A stretch of DNA of 64,000 bases from contig NZ_PIOD01000006.1 of the NCBI RefSeq assembly GCF_003369565.1, positions 186,001 to 250,000 on the forward strand, written 5' to 3'. Origin of the DNA: Oceanobacillus chungangensis (GTDB taxonomy: Bacteria > Bacillota > Bacilli > Bacillales > Amphibacillaceae). Made by a program: the position numbers and the translations under genes. The notes under the pieces were generated by a model. That model searched no databases and was not told where the DNA came from. It saw only the letters and a program-made list of their open reading frames with translations. Shown piece by piece: positions 27,561 to 36,574 of the stretch (its first letter is position 1; every line of letters starts with the position of its first letter).

Positions 27561-27613
27561 GTATGCTTGACGTAAGATTCAGCGTAAACTGTAAACACAG
27601 AGGAGGAGATCAG

Positions 27614-28546
27614 TTGCTTGAATTAGTAGATTTATCTAAGAAATTTAAACAGATGTATGCTGTGAAAAATTTGAATATGTTCATTGAAAAGGGAGAAATT
27701 GTTGGTTTACTAGGCCCAAATGGTGCAGGGAAATCAACGGCGATATCTATGCTTTCATCGCTAGTTGAGCCGACAGAAGGTGACGTGCGATTTAATAATA
27801 AGAGTATCATTAAAAATCCTGCACCATTACGGAAAGTAATTGGTGTTGTTCCACAGGAAATTGCCCTGTATGAAGATTTAACTGCAGAGGAGAATTTACA
27901 GTTTTTTGGAAGAATATACCGGTTAAAAGGTGAGGCACTGAAACGAAAAGTGGATGAGGTGTTAGAGCAAATTGGATTGACGGACCGACGGAAGGACATC
28001 GTTAAGACCTTTTCTGGAGGAATGAAGCGCAGACTGAATATTGGAGTCGCGATGCTTCATGAACCGGAATTAATTATTATGGATGAACCAACAGTAGGAA
28101 TCGACCCGCAATCACGGAATTATATATTGGAAACAGTAAAGAGACTTAATCAAGAAAAGCAAATGACTGTACTTTACACGAGTCATTATATGGAAGAAGT
28201 GGAGTATCTTTGTGACCGCATTTATATTATGGATAAAGGAAATATGATTGCTTCTGGAACAAAAGATGAGATTAAGCGAATATTATCTGCCGAGAAAACA
28301 ATTTTGATTCAGGCAGATTTTTGGAATGACAAATTCATAAATCTTTTGAATGATAACCCGACGATTAATCGCGTAATTATTACAGAAAAAGAGATTACCA
28401 TTATAGTTTCGAAAGAGATTAATATATTTCCAATGTTAATTAAAATGGCGGAAGATGCGAAAATCGAACTGAACTCAGTCGATATTAAAACACCTACACT
28501 TGAAGATGTATTTCTCCATCTAACAGGTAGAGCATTAAGAGATTAG
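27614..28546 (+). CDS. lnrL: ABC transporter ATP-binding protein, LnrL-like
   Basis: A 310-residue ATPase of the drug-export (DrrA-like) class. Walker A is LLGPNGAGKSTAIS, the signature is TFSGGMKRRLNIG, Walker B is LIIMDEPTVGID and the switch His is in TSHYMEEVEYLCDR. The C-terminal 90 residues are the usual DrrA-type extension. TTG 27614 is chosen (GGAGGAG 6 bases upstream); an upstream frame extension to 27548 runs through the palindromes and is unlikely. It powers the two permeases that follow. Confidence 0.9.
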   Translation: MLELVDLSKKFKQMYAVKNLNMFIEKGEIVGLLGPNGAGKSTAISMLSSLVEPTEGDVRFNNKSIIKNPAPLRKVIGVVPQEIALYEDLTAEENLQFFGRIYRLKGEALKRKVDEVLEQIGLTDRRKDIVKTFSGGMKRRLNIGVAMLHEPELIIMDEPTVGIDPQSRNYILETVKRLNQEKQMTVLYTSHYMEEVEYLCDRIYIMDKGNMIASGTKDEIKRILSAEKTILIQADFWNDKFINLLNDNPTINRVIITEKEITIIVSKEINIFPMLIKMAEDAKIELNSVDIKTPTLEDVFLHLTGRALRD

Positions 28547-28557
28547 GGGGAGTTGGA

Positions 28558-29820
28558 ATGGTTGGTCAAATTGTTAAGAAACAACTGTTATTATTATTGC
28601 GAAGCCCTGTACAACTTCTTTTATTGATCGGCTTGCCAATCATCTTAATCGCAATTTTAGGAACGGCATTATCCAGTTTTATGGAGGGAGAAGCATTAGA
28701 ACTTGATTTAAAGGTAGCACTCATTGAAGAAGAAAATGAGGAAGAACAAATTGAACGGTTTATGAAGGATGTTGAGGAGCTAGGCTTGCCTGAAGAAGCT
28801 GTAGGTCAAATTCAATTAAATATCGCTCAAGCTGCACCAATTCAACTATTAAAAGAATCCGTATTTGGTAATGAAGCGATGAAAGATGTAATCGAGCTTG
28901 ATTTAGCAGAGTCTGAAAAATTAAAGCAGTTACTTGCGGATGATTCATATTCCACTGTAATAGAAGTTCCTAATAATTTTACGTACGATATGTTAAATTA
29001 TATGGTGTTCGAAGAGGGTGTTCAACCATCTTTACAAGTATATCAAAATGAAGCGGCACTAGGAGCAACTGTTGTCCAAGGGATGCTGGAGCATTATCAA
29101 GAGCAATTCGCGATTGGTAGCTTTATTAGCAAAAATGGATTGGAACAACTGTCTCCACAGATAGAACAACAACCATTTGGTGAGATTGTCTCGATTAATC
29201 AAGATAAACCGGCATCGGCTAGAGACTACTACGCAATCGGGATGGCAGTAATGAATGTCCTGTTTATTGCTTCAACTATTGGCACATTTGCATTCCTAGA
29301 AAAGAAAGACCATGTATTTAACCGAATTATTCTTGCTAATGTGTCACGCTGGACTTATTTTATTGGTATTTTTCTTTCTGGTATGATCATAGGTTTTCTC
29401 CATCTCCTTATTATCTTTGGATTTTCTAGAGTATTTTACGGTGTCATTTGGCCAGATTTATTTGCTTTTTTCGTTGTTACGTTAGCATTCGCAATCGCTG
29501 TTGGAGGATTATCTGTCTTACTGACAGCCATCTGTTACCGGATAAATTCGGAGATGATTACGAACTTTTTCTCAAACATTGTCGTAACGATCTTCGCGAC
29601 ATTAGGAGGCAGTTTCTTTGCGCTTGGTGAATTATCGTCCTTTATTCAATTACTTGGTGACTTGACTCCTAATGGCGCAGCAATGAGTGCTTATTTAGAT
29701 ATTTTAAGAGGTGAGAGTTTAGCAGATATCTCTAATCATCTTTTATTCTTGGCTATATTTGCTGTTGCTTTAATTGTTGCAGCTGCATTTAGCTTTCCAA
29801 AAAGGGGGTCTGCAGCATGA
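28558..29820 (+). CDS. lnrM: ABC-2 type permease, LnrM-like
   Basis: A 420-residue ABC-2 permease. The first membrane helix (about 15-38) is followed by an external domain of about 190 residues (rich in Glu and Gln), then five helices from about residue 222 (YAIGMAVMNVLFIASTIGTFAF, FLSGMIIGFLHLLIIFGF and so on), ending in a basic FPKRGSAA. It overlaps the next permease by 4 bases (ATGA), and the two are homologous in layout, so the exporter is probably a heterodimer. GGGGGAG precedes ATG 28558. Confidence 0.87.
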   Translation: MVGQIVKKQLLLLLRSPVQLLLLIGLPIILIAILGTALSSFMEGEALELDLKVALIEEENEEEQIERFMKDVEELGLPEEAVGQIQLNIAQAAPIQLLKESVFGNEAMKDVIELDLAESEKLKQLLADDSYSTVIEVPNNFTYDMLNYMVFEEGVQPSLQVYQNEAALGATVVQGMLEHYQEQFAIGSFISKNGLEQLSPQIEQQPFGEIVSINQDKPASARDYYAIGMAVMNVLFIASTIGTFAFLEKKDHVFNRIILANVSRWTYFIGIFLSGMIIGFLHLLIIFGFSRVFYGVIWPDLFAFFVVTLAFAIAVGGLSVLLTAICYRINSEMITNFFSNIVVTIFATLGGSFFALGELSSFIQLLGDLTPNGAAMSAYLDILRGESLADISNHLLFLAIFAVALIVAAAFSFPKRGSAA

Positions 29821-30932
29821 TTGGTATTTTTCAGACAAAAATCAGAATGTTTATCCGTAGCCCCTGGGTGTTTGTGATGATGACGGCAATGTCTATTGGC
29901 TTCGCATTAATCATTGGCGGGACAGGTGCATATACAGCTATTACAATCCCAGTGTACTCTGCTAGTGAAGGTATTCAGAACTCGGTAATTGGCGATATCC
30001 TTGAGGATTCAGATGTCTATACGTTTGAATGGCTATCTGAAAAAGAAGTATTGAACCGACTATCTAATAATAAAGCGGAAGCAGGAGTAGCATTACATGA
30101 AGATGATTTTCAATTAATCGTTGGTGTAGAAACTCCTACTAGTAAAATTATTGAACAAACGATTGAAGGAGCATATGCAAAGAAGGCTCAGTTTGAACAA
30201 ATAGTAGATGCCTCGGATGCAGCGACAGTGGCCGAGAGAGAAGCAATATTAGACGAGTTGCAAGTATCAATAGAATCGCCAGTGTTTACAATTGAGTCGA
30301 GTAGTTTTAGAGGAACGGATGCGTTTATTTATGATAATACATTTCAAACACTATTTGGGTTTACATTGTTCTTCGTCATTTACACGATTGCATATAATGT
30401 GCTGCCTATTCTCGTTGAGAAGAAGGAAGGAATATGGGATCGCGTAATTCTATCACCAGTGAAAAAGTGGGAAATGTACATTGCAAATTTATTATATAGC
30501 TTTCTGGTTGGGTACTTGCAGATAGTTATTATCTTTTCGGTCTTCCGTTATATAGTTGGTGTTGATTTTCAAGGGAGATTTATCGAAACCTTGTTATTAA
30601 TGAGCGTATATGTGTTTGCAATTGTTTCCCTTTCGATCTTACTCACGGCGATTGTCAAGACAGTGGCACAGTTTAATGCGATTCTCCCGATAGTTGCGGT
30701 AAGCTCAGCGATGATTGGTGGGGCATACTGGCCAATTGAGATTGTAGAATCACAGTTTCTGCTTACTTTATCTAAGGTGAATCCAATTACGTACGGAATG
30801 GAAATGTTGAATGGAGCAGTCGTTTATCAATATCCACTTCAGGAACTGCTGTTTCCGATTAGTATTCTGTTCTTAATGGGTGTTGTGTTTATGGGGGTTG
30901 GCATTCATTTGATGGAGAGAAGGCATATCTAA
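29817..30932 (+). CDS. lnrN: ABC-2 type permease, LnrN-like
   Basis: A 371-residue second permease of the exporter. Layout is as in its neighbour: one N-terminal helix (about 16-38), an external domain, then five helices from about residue 178 (TLFGFTLFFVIYTIAYNVLPIL, ILLTAIVKTVAQFNAILPIVAV), with EKKEGIWDRVILSPVKKWEM between the first two of them. Translation is coupled to lnrM. The exporter presumably removes a membrane-active antibiotic detected by LnrJ. The operon ends before a repeat C element; no clear terminator was found. Confidence 0.87.
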   Translation: MIGIFQTKIRMFIRSPWVFVMMTAMSIGFALIIGGTGAYTAITIPVYSASEGIQNSVIGDILEDSDVYTFEWLSEKEVLNRLSNNKAEAGVALHEDDFQLIVGVETPTSKIIEQTIEGAYAKKAQFEQIVDASDAATVAEREAILDELQVSIESPVFTIESSSFRGTDAFIYDNTFQTLFGFTLFFVIYTIAYNVLPILVEKKEGIWDRVILSPVKKWEMYIANLLYSFLVGYLQIVIIFSVFRYIVGVDFQGRFIETLLLMSVYVFAIVSLSILLTAIVKTVAQFNAILPIVAVSSAMIGGAYWPIEIVESQFLLTLSKVNPITYGMEMLNGAVVYQYPLQELLFPISILFLMGVVFMGVGIHLMERRHI

Positions 30933-30972
30933 TCATACACTAGTGCTCATTTGATTTCTGGCATACCGCTGC

Positions 30973-31137
30973 GGAAATACACTACGCGCACCTTAGGGGG
31001 CTGGTGAGCCTGCTTGTGCTGACGCACTTCGCAGTCTCACCTAGGCTCTTCTTCCTTAGGAAAAGGAAAGCTTCTGCAGCGTTACATCGCAATCAGACAA
31101 TTGGTACTTTATTTTCGAGGAGTCTCCGTGTATTTCC
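30973..31137. repeat. Repeat C copy
   Basis: Ends GGAAATACAC/GTGTATTTCC are inverted. The interior CTGGTGAGCCTGCTTGTGC...GCACTTCGCAGTCTCACCTAG matches the copies at 45051 and (inverted) 18370. It fills much of the 483-base gap between lnrN and the next hydrolase; no gene is seen in the remainder. Confidence 0.8.
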
Positions 31138-31415
31138 TCCGCTAAGTTTGAGCGAATAAATATAATCCTAAATCCCTATAATTGAGATGAGATGGCAATT
31201 ACCCCCAAATGGTCGTTGCCGGCGGAAAGTTAGTGTCTGAAAAGACAACTTTGCGCTTAGTTAGTTACAGTTTATTTAAATTAGCAACAATCGACAAATG
31301 TTTATCATATCATGTGACAATAAAACTACTTCTAGAAACTACCATCTCAAATTACCTTCTCTCAATAATATTTTCTAGTATAATAGAACTAGATTTATAA
31401 GGGAGTGGCTGATTT

Positions 31416-32378
31416 GTGAAGAGAAAAAAATTATGGTTGGGGCTAGGAACGGCACTTCTTAGCCTTCTTCTTATTATAGATATAATTGCTGGGTTTTTCT
31501 TTTATAATCTGGCAATCGATAGAAACTTAAAGGATTATCTTGTTGGCAATACTGATTTGGAAGTTTCGGCTGAAGCGATGGATGTTTTTATTGATGGTGA
31601 TTGGCGTTCATGGGCTGCTAATCAGGATTTTGAGCAATGGGAAATGGAATCCTTTGATGGGTTAATGCTTAATGGGTATTACTTGGAAGCAAAAGTGCCA
31701 ACGAATAAAACTGTCGTCTTTGCACATGGATATTTAGGAACTGCAAGTGATATGGCATTATTTGGTCAATATTACTACGAATCACTTGGTTATAATGTGT
31801 TCACAGCAGATCTTCGTGGTCATGGCAAAAGTGAAGGGGACTATATTGGTTTCGGATGGCATGATCGATTAGATTATTTAGGCTGGATCAATCGTATTAT
31901 TGAAGAGCAGGGCCCTAATACAGAAATTGTATTACATGGAATCTCAATGGGAGCGGCAACTGTATTGATGACAAGCGGTGAAGAACTGCCAAGCAATGTA
32001 AAAGCAGTTGTGGCAGATAGTCCATATACAAGTGTTGCGGACTTATTTGGCTACCAGCTTGAACGCATGTTTCATTTGCCGGAAATACCAATCATCCCAA
32101 CAACCGGGCTAGTTTCGAAATTAAAAGCGGGATATTCACTAAAAGAAGCTTCTGCGCTAGTGCAAGTGAAAAAGGCAGATGTGCCTATATTGTATATTCA
32201 TGGTAAGGAAGATGTCTTTGTACCAACATCTATGACGATGGAGCTATATGAAAATACGAAGAGTGATGCTGAACTGCTTCTAATTGATGGTGCTGGCCAC
32301 GGGGAAGGAATTGTAATAGCGCAGGATACTTATATTAAAAAGCTGCAACAGTTTTTAAACAAATATATAGTAGATTAA
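31416..32378 (+). CDS. Membrane-anchored alpha/beta hydrolase, paralogue of the one at 18637
   Basis: A 320-residue hydrolase with one N-terminal membrane anchor (about 7-28). The nucleophile elbow is GISMG; DLRGHGKSEGDYIGFGWHDR precedes it; the acid is in IHGKEDVFVPT and the His in DGAGHGEG. GTG 31416 follows AAGGGAG. It is similar throughout to the hydrolase at 18637, a local paralogue pair separated by 12 kb. No terminator is obvious before the thiT promoter. Confidence 0.88.
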   Translation: MKRKKLWLGLGTALLSLLLIIDIIAGFFFYNLAIDRNLKDYLVGNTDLEVSAEAMDVFIDGDWRSWAANQDFEQWEMESFDGLMLNGYYLEAKVPTNKTVVFAHGYLGTASDMALFGQYYYESLGYNVFTADLRGHGKSEGDYIGFGWHDRLDYLGWINRIIEEQGPNTEIVLHGISMGAATVLMTSGEELPSNVKAVVADSPYTSVADLFGYQLERMFHLPEIPIIPTTGLVSKLKAGYSLKEASALVQVKKADVPILYIHGKEDVFVPTSMTMELYENTKSDAELLLIDGAGHGEGIVIAQDTYIKKLQQFLNKYIVD

Positions 32379-32420
32379 TTGCTGCATATTCTCCTCCAAG
32401 TCATACGAATTTTGATTTGC

Positions 32421-32449
32421 TTGTAATCTTAGATAACTTAAGCTACAAT
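32421..32449 (+). promoter_or_regulatory. Sigma-A promoter of the thiT leader
   Basis: TTGTAA, 17-base spacer, TACAAT, ending 28 bases before the TPP aptamer. Confidence 0.65.
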
Positions 32450-32476
32450 GATTTGGACAAATAAATATGATATGAA

Positions 32477-32568
32477 CCACAGGGGGAGCATATTGCTGAG
32501 ATTGAGTGAAGAGATTCACGCTATACCCTTTGAACCTGATAGTTAATTCTAGCGTAGGGATGTGGATG
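32477..32568 (+). promoter_or_regulatory. TPP riboswitch (THI box)
   Basis: The conserved blocks appear in order: ACAGGGGGAGC, GCTGAGATT, ATACCCTTTGAACCTGAT and TAGCGTAGGGATGTGG. It should lower thiT expression when thiamine pyrophosphate is plentiful. The aptamer is followed at once by a reversed fragment of repeat A, so the switching element between aptamer and gene is unusual. Confidence 0.95.
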
Positions 32569-32572
32569 AATA

Positions 32573-32626
32573 TTAGAGTACTAAGGTTTAACCAGGTTTT
32601 TGAGTGACAGCTCTAGTTGCACTTAT
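32573..32626 (-). repeat. Repeat A, partial, reverse orientation
   Basis: TTAGAGTACTAAGGTTT...GAGTGACAGCTCTAGTTGCACTTAT is the reverse complement of the 3' half of repeat A (ATAAGTGCAACTAAGGCTGTCACC...CTAA). The hairpin-1 half is absent. It lies between the TPP aptamer and thiT. Confidence 0.7.
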
Positions 32627-32684
32627 TCATTCTTGTTTTTTGGCGTTCTCCCGTGGATTCAATAATCAAAGGGGGAATTTTTTT

Positions 32685-33287
32685 ATGAACAGAAATCTTA
32701 TTATGATGATTGAGGCATCTTTCCTGGCAGTATTTGCACTTATCCTCGACTTGCTGCCTTCGATTCGATTAACACCCGCTGTATCTATTTCAATTGCGAT
32801 GGTGCCAATATTTATTATGGCCTTGCGCTGGGGAGTTAAAGGCGGGATTATGTCAGGCTTTCTTTGGGGATTATTGCAGGTTGTGACTGGTGATGTTTAC
32901 ATTCTAACAATTTGGCAATTTTTGATTGAATATTTCATAGCGTTTGCATTTGTAGGATTTGCGGGTTTATTTTATAAAAGTATCCAAAATGCATTACAGC
33001 ATCAAAAAAGGAAGAAGGCTGTAGCGGGGATCGTCCTTGCAGTCTTTGTCGGCAGTATTGCCCGCTATTTCTGGCATTTCATTGCGGGAGTTATTTTCTG
33101 GGGAAGTTATGCGCCAGAAGGAATGTCACCATACCTCTATTCCTTTATTGTTAACGGGGGTACAATGCTGGGTGCTGCAATTCTTTGTGCAATAGTGCTT
33201 GTAATTTTAATAAACGCAGCACCAAGACTTGTATTAACAAAAAATACAAGCAATCAAATATGGAGTGAGCAACAGAAGAAGGCATGA
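32685..33287 (+). CDS. thiT: Thiamine transporter S-component (ECF type)
   Basis: A 200-residue membrane protein with six predicted helices. It matches ThiT: MALRWGVKGGIMSGFLWGLLQ and the late SIARYFWHFIAGVIFWGSYAPEG region, whose aromatic residues form the thiamine pocket in ThiT. It works with a shared energising module (EcfA, EcfA', EcfT) encoded elsewhere. The upstream TPP riboswitch supports the assignment. ATG 32685 follows AAAGGGGGA; the frame from 32604 runs through repeat A and is rejected. The stop codon lies inside the terminator stem. Confidence 0.93.
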   Translation: MNRNLIMMIEASFLAVFALILDLLPSIRLTPAVSISIAMVPIFIMALRWGVKGGIMSGFLWGLLQVVTGDVYILTIWQFLIEYFIAFAFVGFAGLFYKSIQNALQHQKRKKAVAGIVLAVFVGSIARYFWHFIAGVIFWGSYAPEGMSPYLYSFIVNGGTMLGAAILCAIVLVILINAAPRLVLTKNTSNQIWSEQQKKA

Positions 33288-33305
33288 AATTGCCTTCTTT
33301 TTTTA
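33276..33305 (+). terminator. Terminator of thiT
   Basis: AAGAAGGCA TGAAAT TGCCTTCTT followed by TTTTT; the stem contains the end of thiT. Confidence 0.9.
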
Positions 33306-33410
33306 CGTATTAATGAATAATGAATACAAGAATTATACATTGTATATGCATAAGATAGCTTTAAATATAGGTATTATTGCATAAATATTAATATATATTT
33401 ATAAATATGC

Positions 33411-33439
33411 TTGCAATTCGAATTACTTAAATCTATAAT
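33411..33439 (+). promoter_or_regulatory. Sigma-A promoter of the arginine operon
   Basis: TTGCAA, 17-base spacer, TATAAT. AATTCGAATT (33415-33424) in the spacer and TGAATAATTCGAA (33442-33454) just after the -10 are AT-rich palindromic elements loosely like ARG boxes for AhrC/ArgR. That reading is tentative. Confidence 0.6.
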
Positions 33440-33479
33440 AATGAATAATTCGAAAATACAATAAAGGGAGACGGGATGT

Positions 33480-34520
33480 GTGAAGAACGTAGCGATTATT
33501 GGGGGAACAGGTTATGGCGCAATTGAACTGATTCGGTTATTGCATACCCATAAGCATCTGCAAGTGAAAAAAATTATATCTCATTCACAATTCGGCGAGC
33601 ATATTACATCTGTTTACCCACATTTAACTGGTTTTGTAGAGGAACCAATGGAAGAGTTTGAGGTTACGAGCTTAATAGAAGAGGTAGATATTGTATTTTT
33701 TGCTACACCAGCCGGAGTAGCAAAAGAGCTTATCCCAAAGTTTGCAGATTCAACTGTACAATGCATCGATTTATCAGGGGATTTGCGTCTTCACTCAAAG
33801 GAAGCATATGAAAAATGGTATGGGAAGCAAGCCGCACCAAAGGAATTATTAAATCAAGCAGTATATGGCTTGACAGAAATTTACCATGAACAAGTAAAAG
33901 GGGCAAAAATTATCTCAAATCCAGGATGTTTTCCAACTTCTGCATTGCTTGGGCTAATCCCAGCATTGGAAAATAAAATAATCACTTCAAATCATATTGT
34001 GATTGATGGAAAAACAGCTGTATCTGGTGCAGGCAGAACACCAACAGCATCAACACATTTCTCTGATACGAATGAAAATATCACCCCGTATAAAATCGGA
34101 AAGCATCAGCATATTCCTGAGATTGACCAAGTGTTATCAAAGATAGCAGGAGATGCGATTAATACTACATTTACTACCCATCTTATACCGATGACTCGTG
34201 GATTGATCTGTACGATATATGCAGAATTAGCTAAGGAGATATCTACAGAAGCGGTGATTGATCTTTATCGAACCTATTATGAGAAACATCGTTTTGTCCG
34301 AATAAAGGAAATTGGTGCATTTCCAACGACGAAGGATGTTTATGGCAGTAATTATTGCGATATTGGGTTGCATGTTGATGAGAGAACGAATCAGCTGATT
34401 ATTGCATCAGCAATTGACAATCTCGTCAAGGGGGCAGCCGGTCAGGCTATACAAAATGCGAATCTAATGAATGGATGGGAAGAAGCAGAAGGACTGGACG
34501 CAATTCCAATTTTTCCATAA
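33480..34520 (+). CDS. argC: N-acetyl-gamma-glutamyl-phosphate reductase
   Basis: A 346-residue enzyme for the third step of arginine synthesis, reducing N-acetylglutamyl phosphate to the semialdehyde with NADPH. The N-terminal nucleotide loop is GGTGYGAIELIRLL. The catalytic Cys is in SNPGCFPTSALLGL (around residues 145-150), and the late KHQHIPEI with THLIPMTRG fits the family. GTG 33480 follows AAAGGGAG. It is the first gene of argC-J-B-D-carB. Confidence 0.95.
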   Translation: MKNVAIIGGTGYGAIELIRLLHTHKHLQVKKIISHSQFGEHITSVYPHLTGFVEEPMEEFEVTSLIEEVDIVFFATPAGVAKELIPKFADSTVQCIDLSGDLRLHSKEAYEKWYGKQAAPKELLNQAVYGLTEIYHEQVKGAKIISNPGCFPTSALLGLIPALENKIITSNHIVIDGKTAVSGAGRTPTASTHFSDTNENITPYKIGKHQHIPEIDQVLSKIAGDAINTTFTTHLIPMTRGLICTIYAELAKEISTEAVIDLYRTYYEKHRFVRIKEIGAFPTTKDVYGSNYCDIGLHVDERTNQLIIASAIDNLVKGAAGQAIQNANLMNGWEEAEGLDAIPIFP

Positions 34521-34536
34521 AGAAAGGAGATCTTAG

Positions 34537-35763
34537 ATGATTGCAACAAAAGTGGAAGGTATTCACAAAATCGAAAATGGGCATGTCACAATGCCAAAAG
34601 GGTTTTCTGCAGGTGGACTGCATTGTGGGATTAGAAAAAAAAGATTGGATTTTGGCTGGATTCATTCTGATAACCCTGCAGCAACAGCGGGAGTATACAC
34701 ATTAAATGCTTTTCAAGCAGCACCACTGAAGATAACAAAGCAATGTATTGATAAAGGGCAGACAATACAGACGGTAGTTGTAAATTCAGGGAATGCAAAT
34801 TCATTTACTGGCAAGCAAGGGTTGCTTGATGCACTGGAAATGCAGGAGCTGACGGCAAAGAAAATGGGAGTAATACTTGAACATGTTGCTGTAGCGTCCA
34901 CAGGTGTTATTGGGGTTTCCTTGCCAATGGATAATATTCGTACAGCGATCCAGCAAGTCGGGAGCGCGGAACATGCTGGTTCGGAAAACTTTGAAGAGGC
35001 GATTTTAACAACCGATACAGTTACAAAGCATATGGCAGTGCAACTGGAGATTGACGGTAAAACAATAACAATCGGCGGTGCAGCCAAGGGTTCAGGAATG
35101 ATTCATCCGAATATGGCGACGATGCTTGGTTTTATTACAACCGATGCGGCAGTTGAAGCAGACAGCCTGCAACCTGCATTACGTTCCATTGTCGATAAGT
35201 CGTTTAACATGATCACGGTTGATGGGGACAGCAGCACGAATGATATGGTACTGGTCATGGCGAATGGACAGCAGGAGAATGAGCCATTAAACGAAGCACA
35301 TCCGAAGTGGTCCTTGTTTTTAGAAGGCCTGCAAATGGTAAGTGAGGGATTGTCTAAGTCAATTGCCAGGGACGGGGAGGGTGCTACTAAATTAATTGAA
35401 GCAAATGTAAAGGGGGCACCATCTGAGCTTGCAGCCAAGCAAGTAGCCAAAGCAATTATTTCTTCCAATTTAGTGAAGACGGCGGTATATGGTGCTGATC
35501 CAAACTGGGGGAGAATCATTACTGCAGTCGGCTATAGTGAACAACCGATTGATCCAGACAAAATATGTGTTTCTCTTGGAGAAATTGAGGTTGTAAAAGA
35601 TGGCTATCCAGTTGAATTTAATGAAAGCGACGGAAAAAAATATTTAGAAAATGAGTCGGTATCGCTTAATGTTGATCTGCAAAATGGATTAGGGGAAGCA
35701 ACTGCATGGGGTTGTGATTTGACCTATGACTATGTAAAAATAAATGCTTCTTACCGGACGTGA
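34537..35763 (+). CDS. argJ: Glutamate N-acetyltransferase / ornithine acetyltransferase
   Basis: A 408-residue ArgJ. It transfers acetyl from acetylornithine to glutamate, making the pathway cyclic; some ArgJ also use acetyl-CoA. The protein self-cleaves before a Thr nucleophile, seen here in IHPNMATMLGF near residue 190. GAAKGSGMIHP and YGADPNWGRI are family motifs. AAGGAGA precedes ATG 34537, 16 bases after argC. The C-terminus ends NASYRT, as in typical ArgJ. Confidence 0.95.
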   Translation: MIATKVEGIHKIENGHVTMPKGFSAGGLHCGIRKKRLDFGWIHSDNPAATAGVYTLNAFQAAPLKITKQCIDKGQTIQTVVVNSGNANSFTGKQGLLDALEMQELTAKKMGVILEHVAVASTGVIGVSLPMDNIRTAIQQVGSAEHAGSENFEEAILTTDTVTKHMAVQLEIDGKTITIGGAAKGSGMIHPNMATMLGFITTDAAVEADSLQPALRSIVDKSFNMITVDGDSSTNDMVLVMANGQQENEPLNEAHPKWSLFLEGLQMVSEGLSKSIARDGEGATKLIEANVKGAPSELAAKQVAKAIISSNLVKTAVYGADPNWGRIITAVGYSEQPIDPDKICVSLGEIEVVKDGYPVEFNESDGKKYLENESVSLNVDLQNGLGEATAWGCDLTYDYVKINASYRT

Positions 35764-35773
35764 GGTGACAAGG

Positions 35774-36574
35774 ATGAATATAATTGTTTTAAAAATCGGC
35801 GGAAGTATTTTGGCGAAGCTTCCTGAATCATTCTATAAAATATTGGTCGAAATTAAAGAATCAGGGCTATGTGAGCCAATTATCGTTCATGGTGGTGGGC
35901 CAGAAATAAATCAAACATTAAAACGGCTGCAAGTGGAAAGTACATTTATTGATGGATTACGTGTGACGACGAAAGAAGTATTAGATGTTGCAGAAATGGT
36001 TATGAGTGGCTCAATAAATAAGAAGATCGTCACTGACCTGCAAAAGGCTGGGGCCGCAGCAATAGGGATTAGTGGAGTCGATAATTCCCTTTTGCAAACT
36101 GAACCTATAGATGAAACCGGAAAAATGGGATATGTAGGTAAAGTCATCAATGTCAATACCACGCTAGTTAGACATCTCATGAGTCATGGTGCAATTCCGG
36201 TTATTTCACCGATTGGAACTGATGCAACAGGACAACATTATAACATCAATGGTGATATTGCTGCTGCTGCAGTCGCCAGTGCAATAAATGGAAAGCTCGT
36301 ATTAATCAGTGATACCCCTGGAGTAATGGAAAACATTAATAATGAATCTGTCATCCATAAAAATCTTACCGAATCACAAATAGAAGCATTAATCGCTTCA
36401 GGTGTAATCCACGGTGGTATGATTCCTAAGGTTCGTTCCGCATTACAAGGGTTAACGGAAGGAGTAGAAGAATCAGTAATAATTAATGGTCTCTCTCCAA
36501 CAGATTTAAAGAAATATATCCACGGTGAAGAGGTAGGAACAAAAGTAATCAAAGAGGAGGTTCATCATGTCTGA
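35774..36574 (+). CDS. argB: Acetylglutamate kinase
   Basis: A 266-residue amino-acid kinase phosphorylating N-acetylglutamate. The phosphate loop is VLKIGGSIL, substrate loop VHGGGPEINQTL, and the late GGMIPKVRSAL binds nucleotide. ATG 35774 follows GAGGTGA; the longer frame from 35744 overlaps argJ. The last 8 bases overlap argD. The N-terminal extension typical of arginine-inhibited, hexameric kinases is absent, so feedback control may lie elsewhere (inference). Confidence 0.95.
   Translation: MNIIVLKIGGSILAKLPESFYKILVEIKESGLCEPIIVHGGGPEINQTLKRLQVESTFIDGLRVTTKEVLDVAEMVMSGSINKKIVTDLQKAGAAAIGISGVDNSLLQTEPIDETGKMGYVGKVINVNTTLVRHLMSHGAIPVISPIGTDATGQHYNINGDIAAAAVASAINGKLVLISDTPGVMENINNESVIHKNLTESQIEALIASGVIHGGMIPKVRSALQGLTEGVEESVIINGLSPTDLKKYIHGEEVGTKVIKEEVHHV

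Noticed and set aside
31209-31400. 63-codon plus-strand frame before the second hydrolase
   Set aside because: It lacks a ribosome site and overlaps the AT-rich promoter region of the hydrolase gene.
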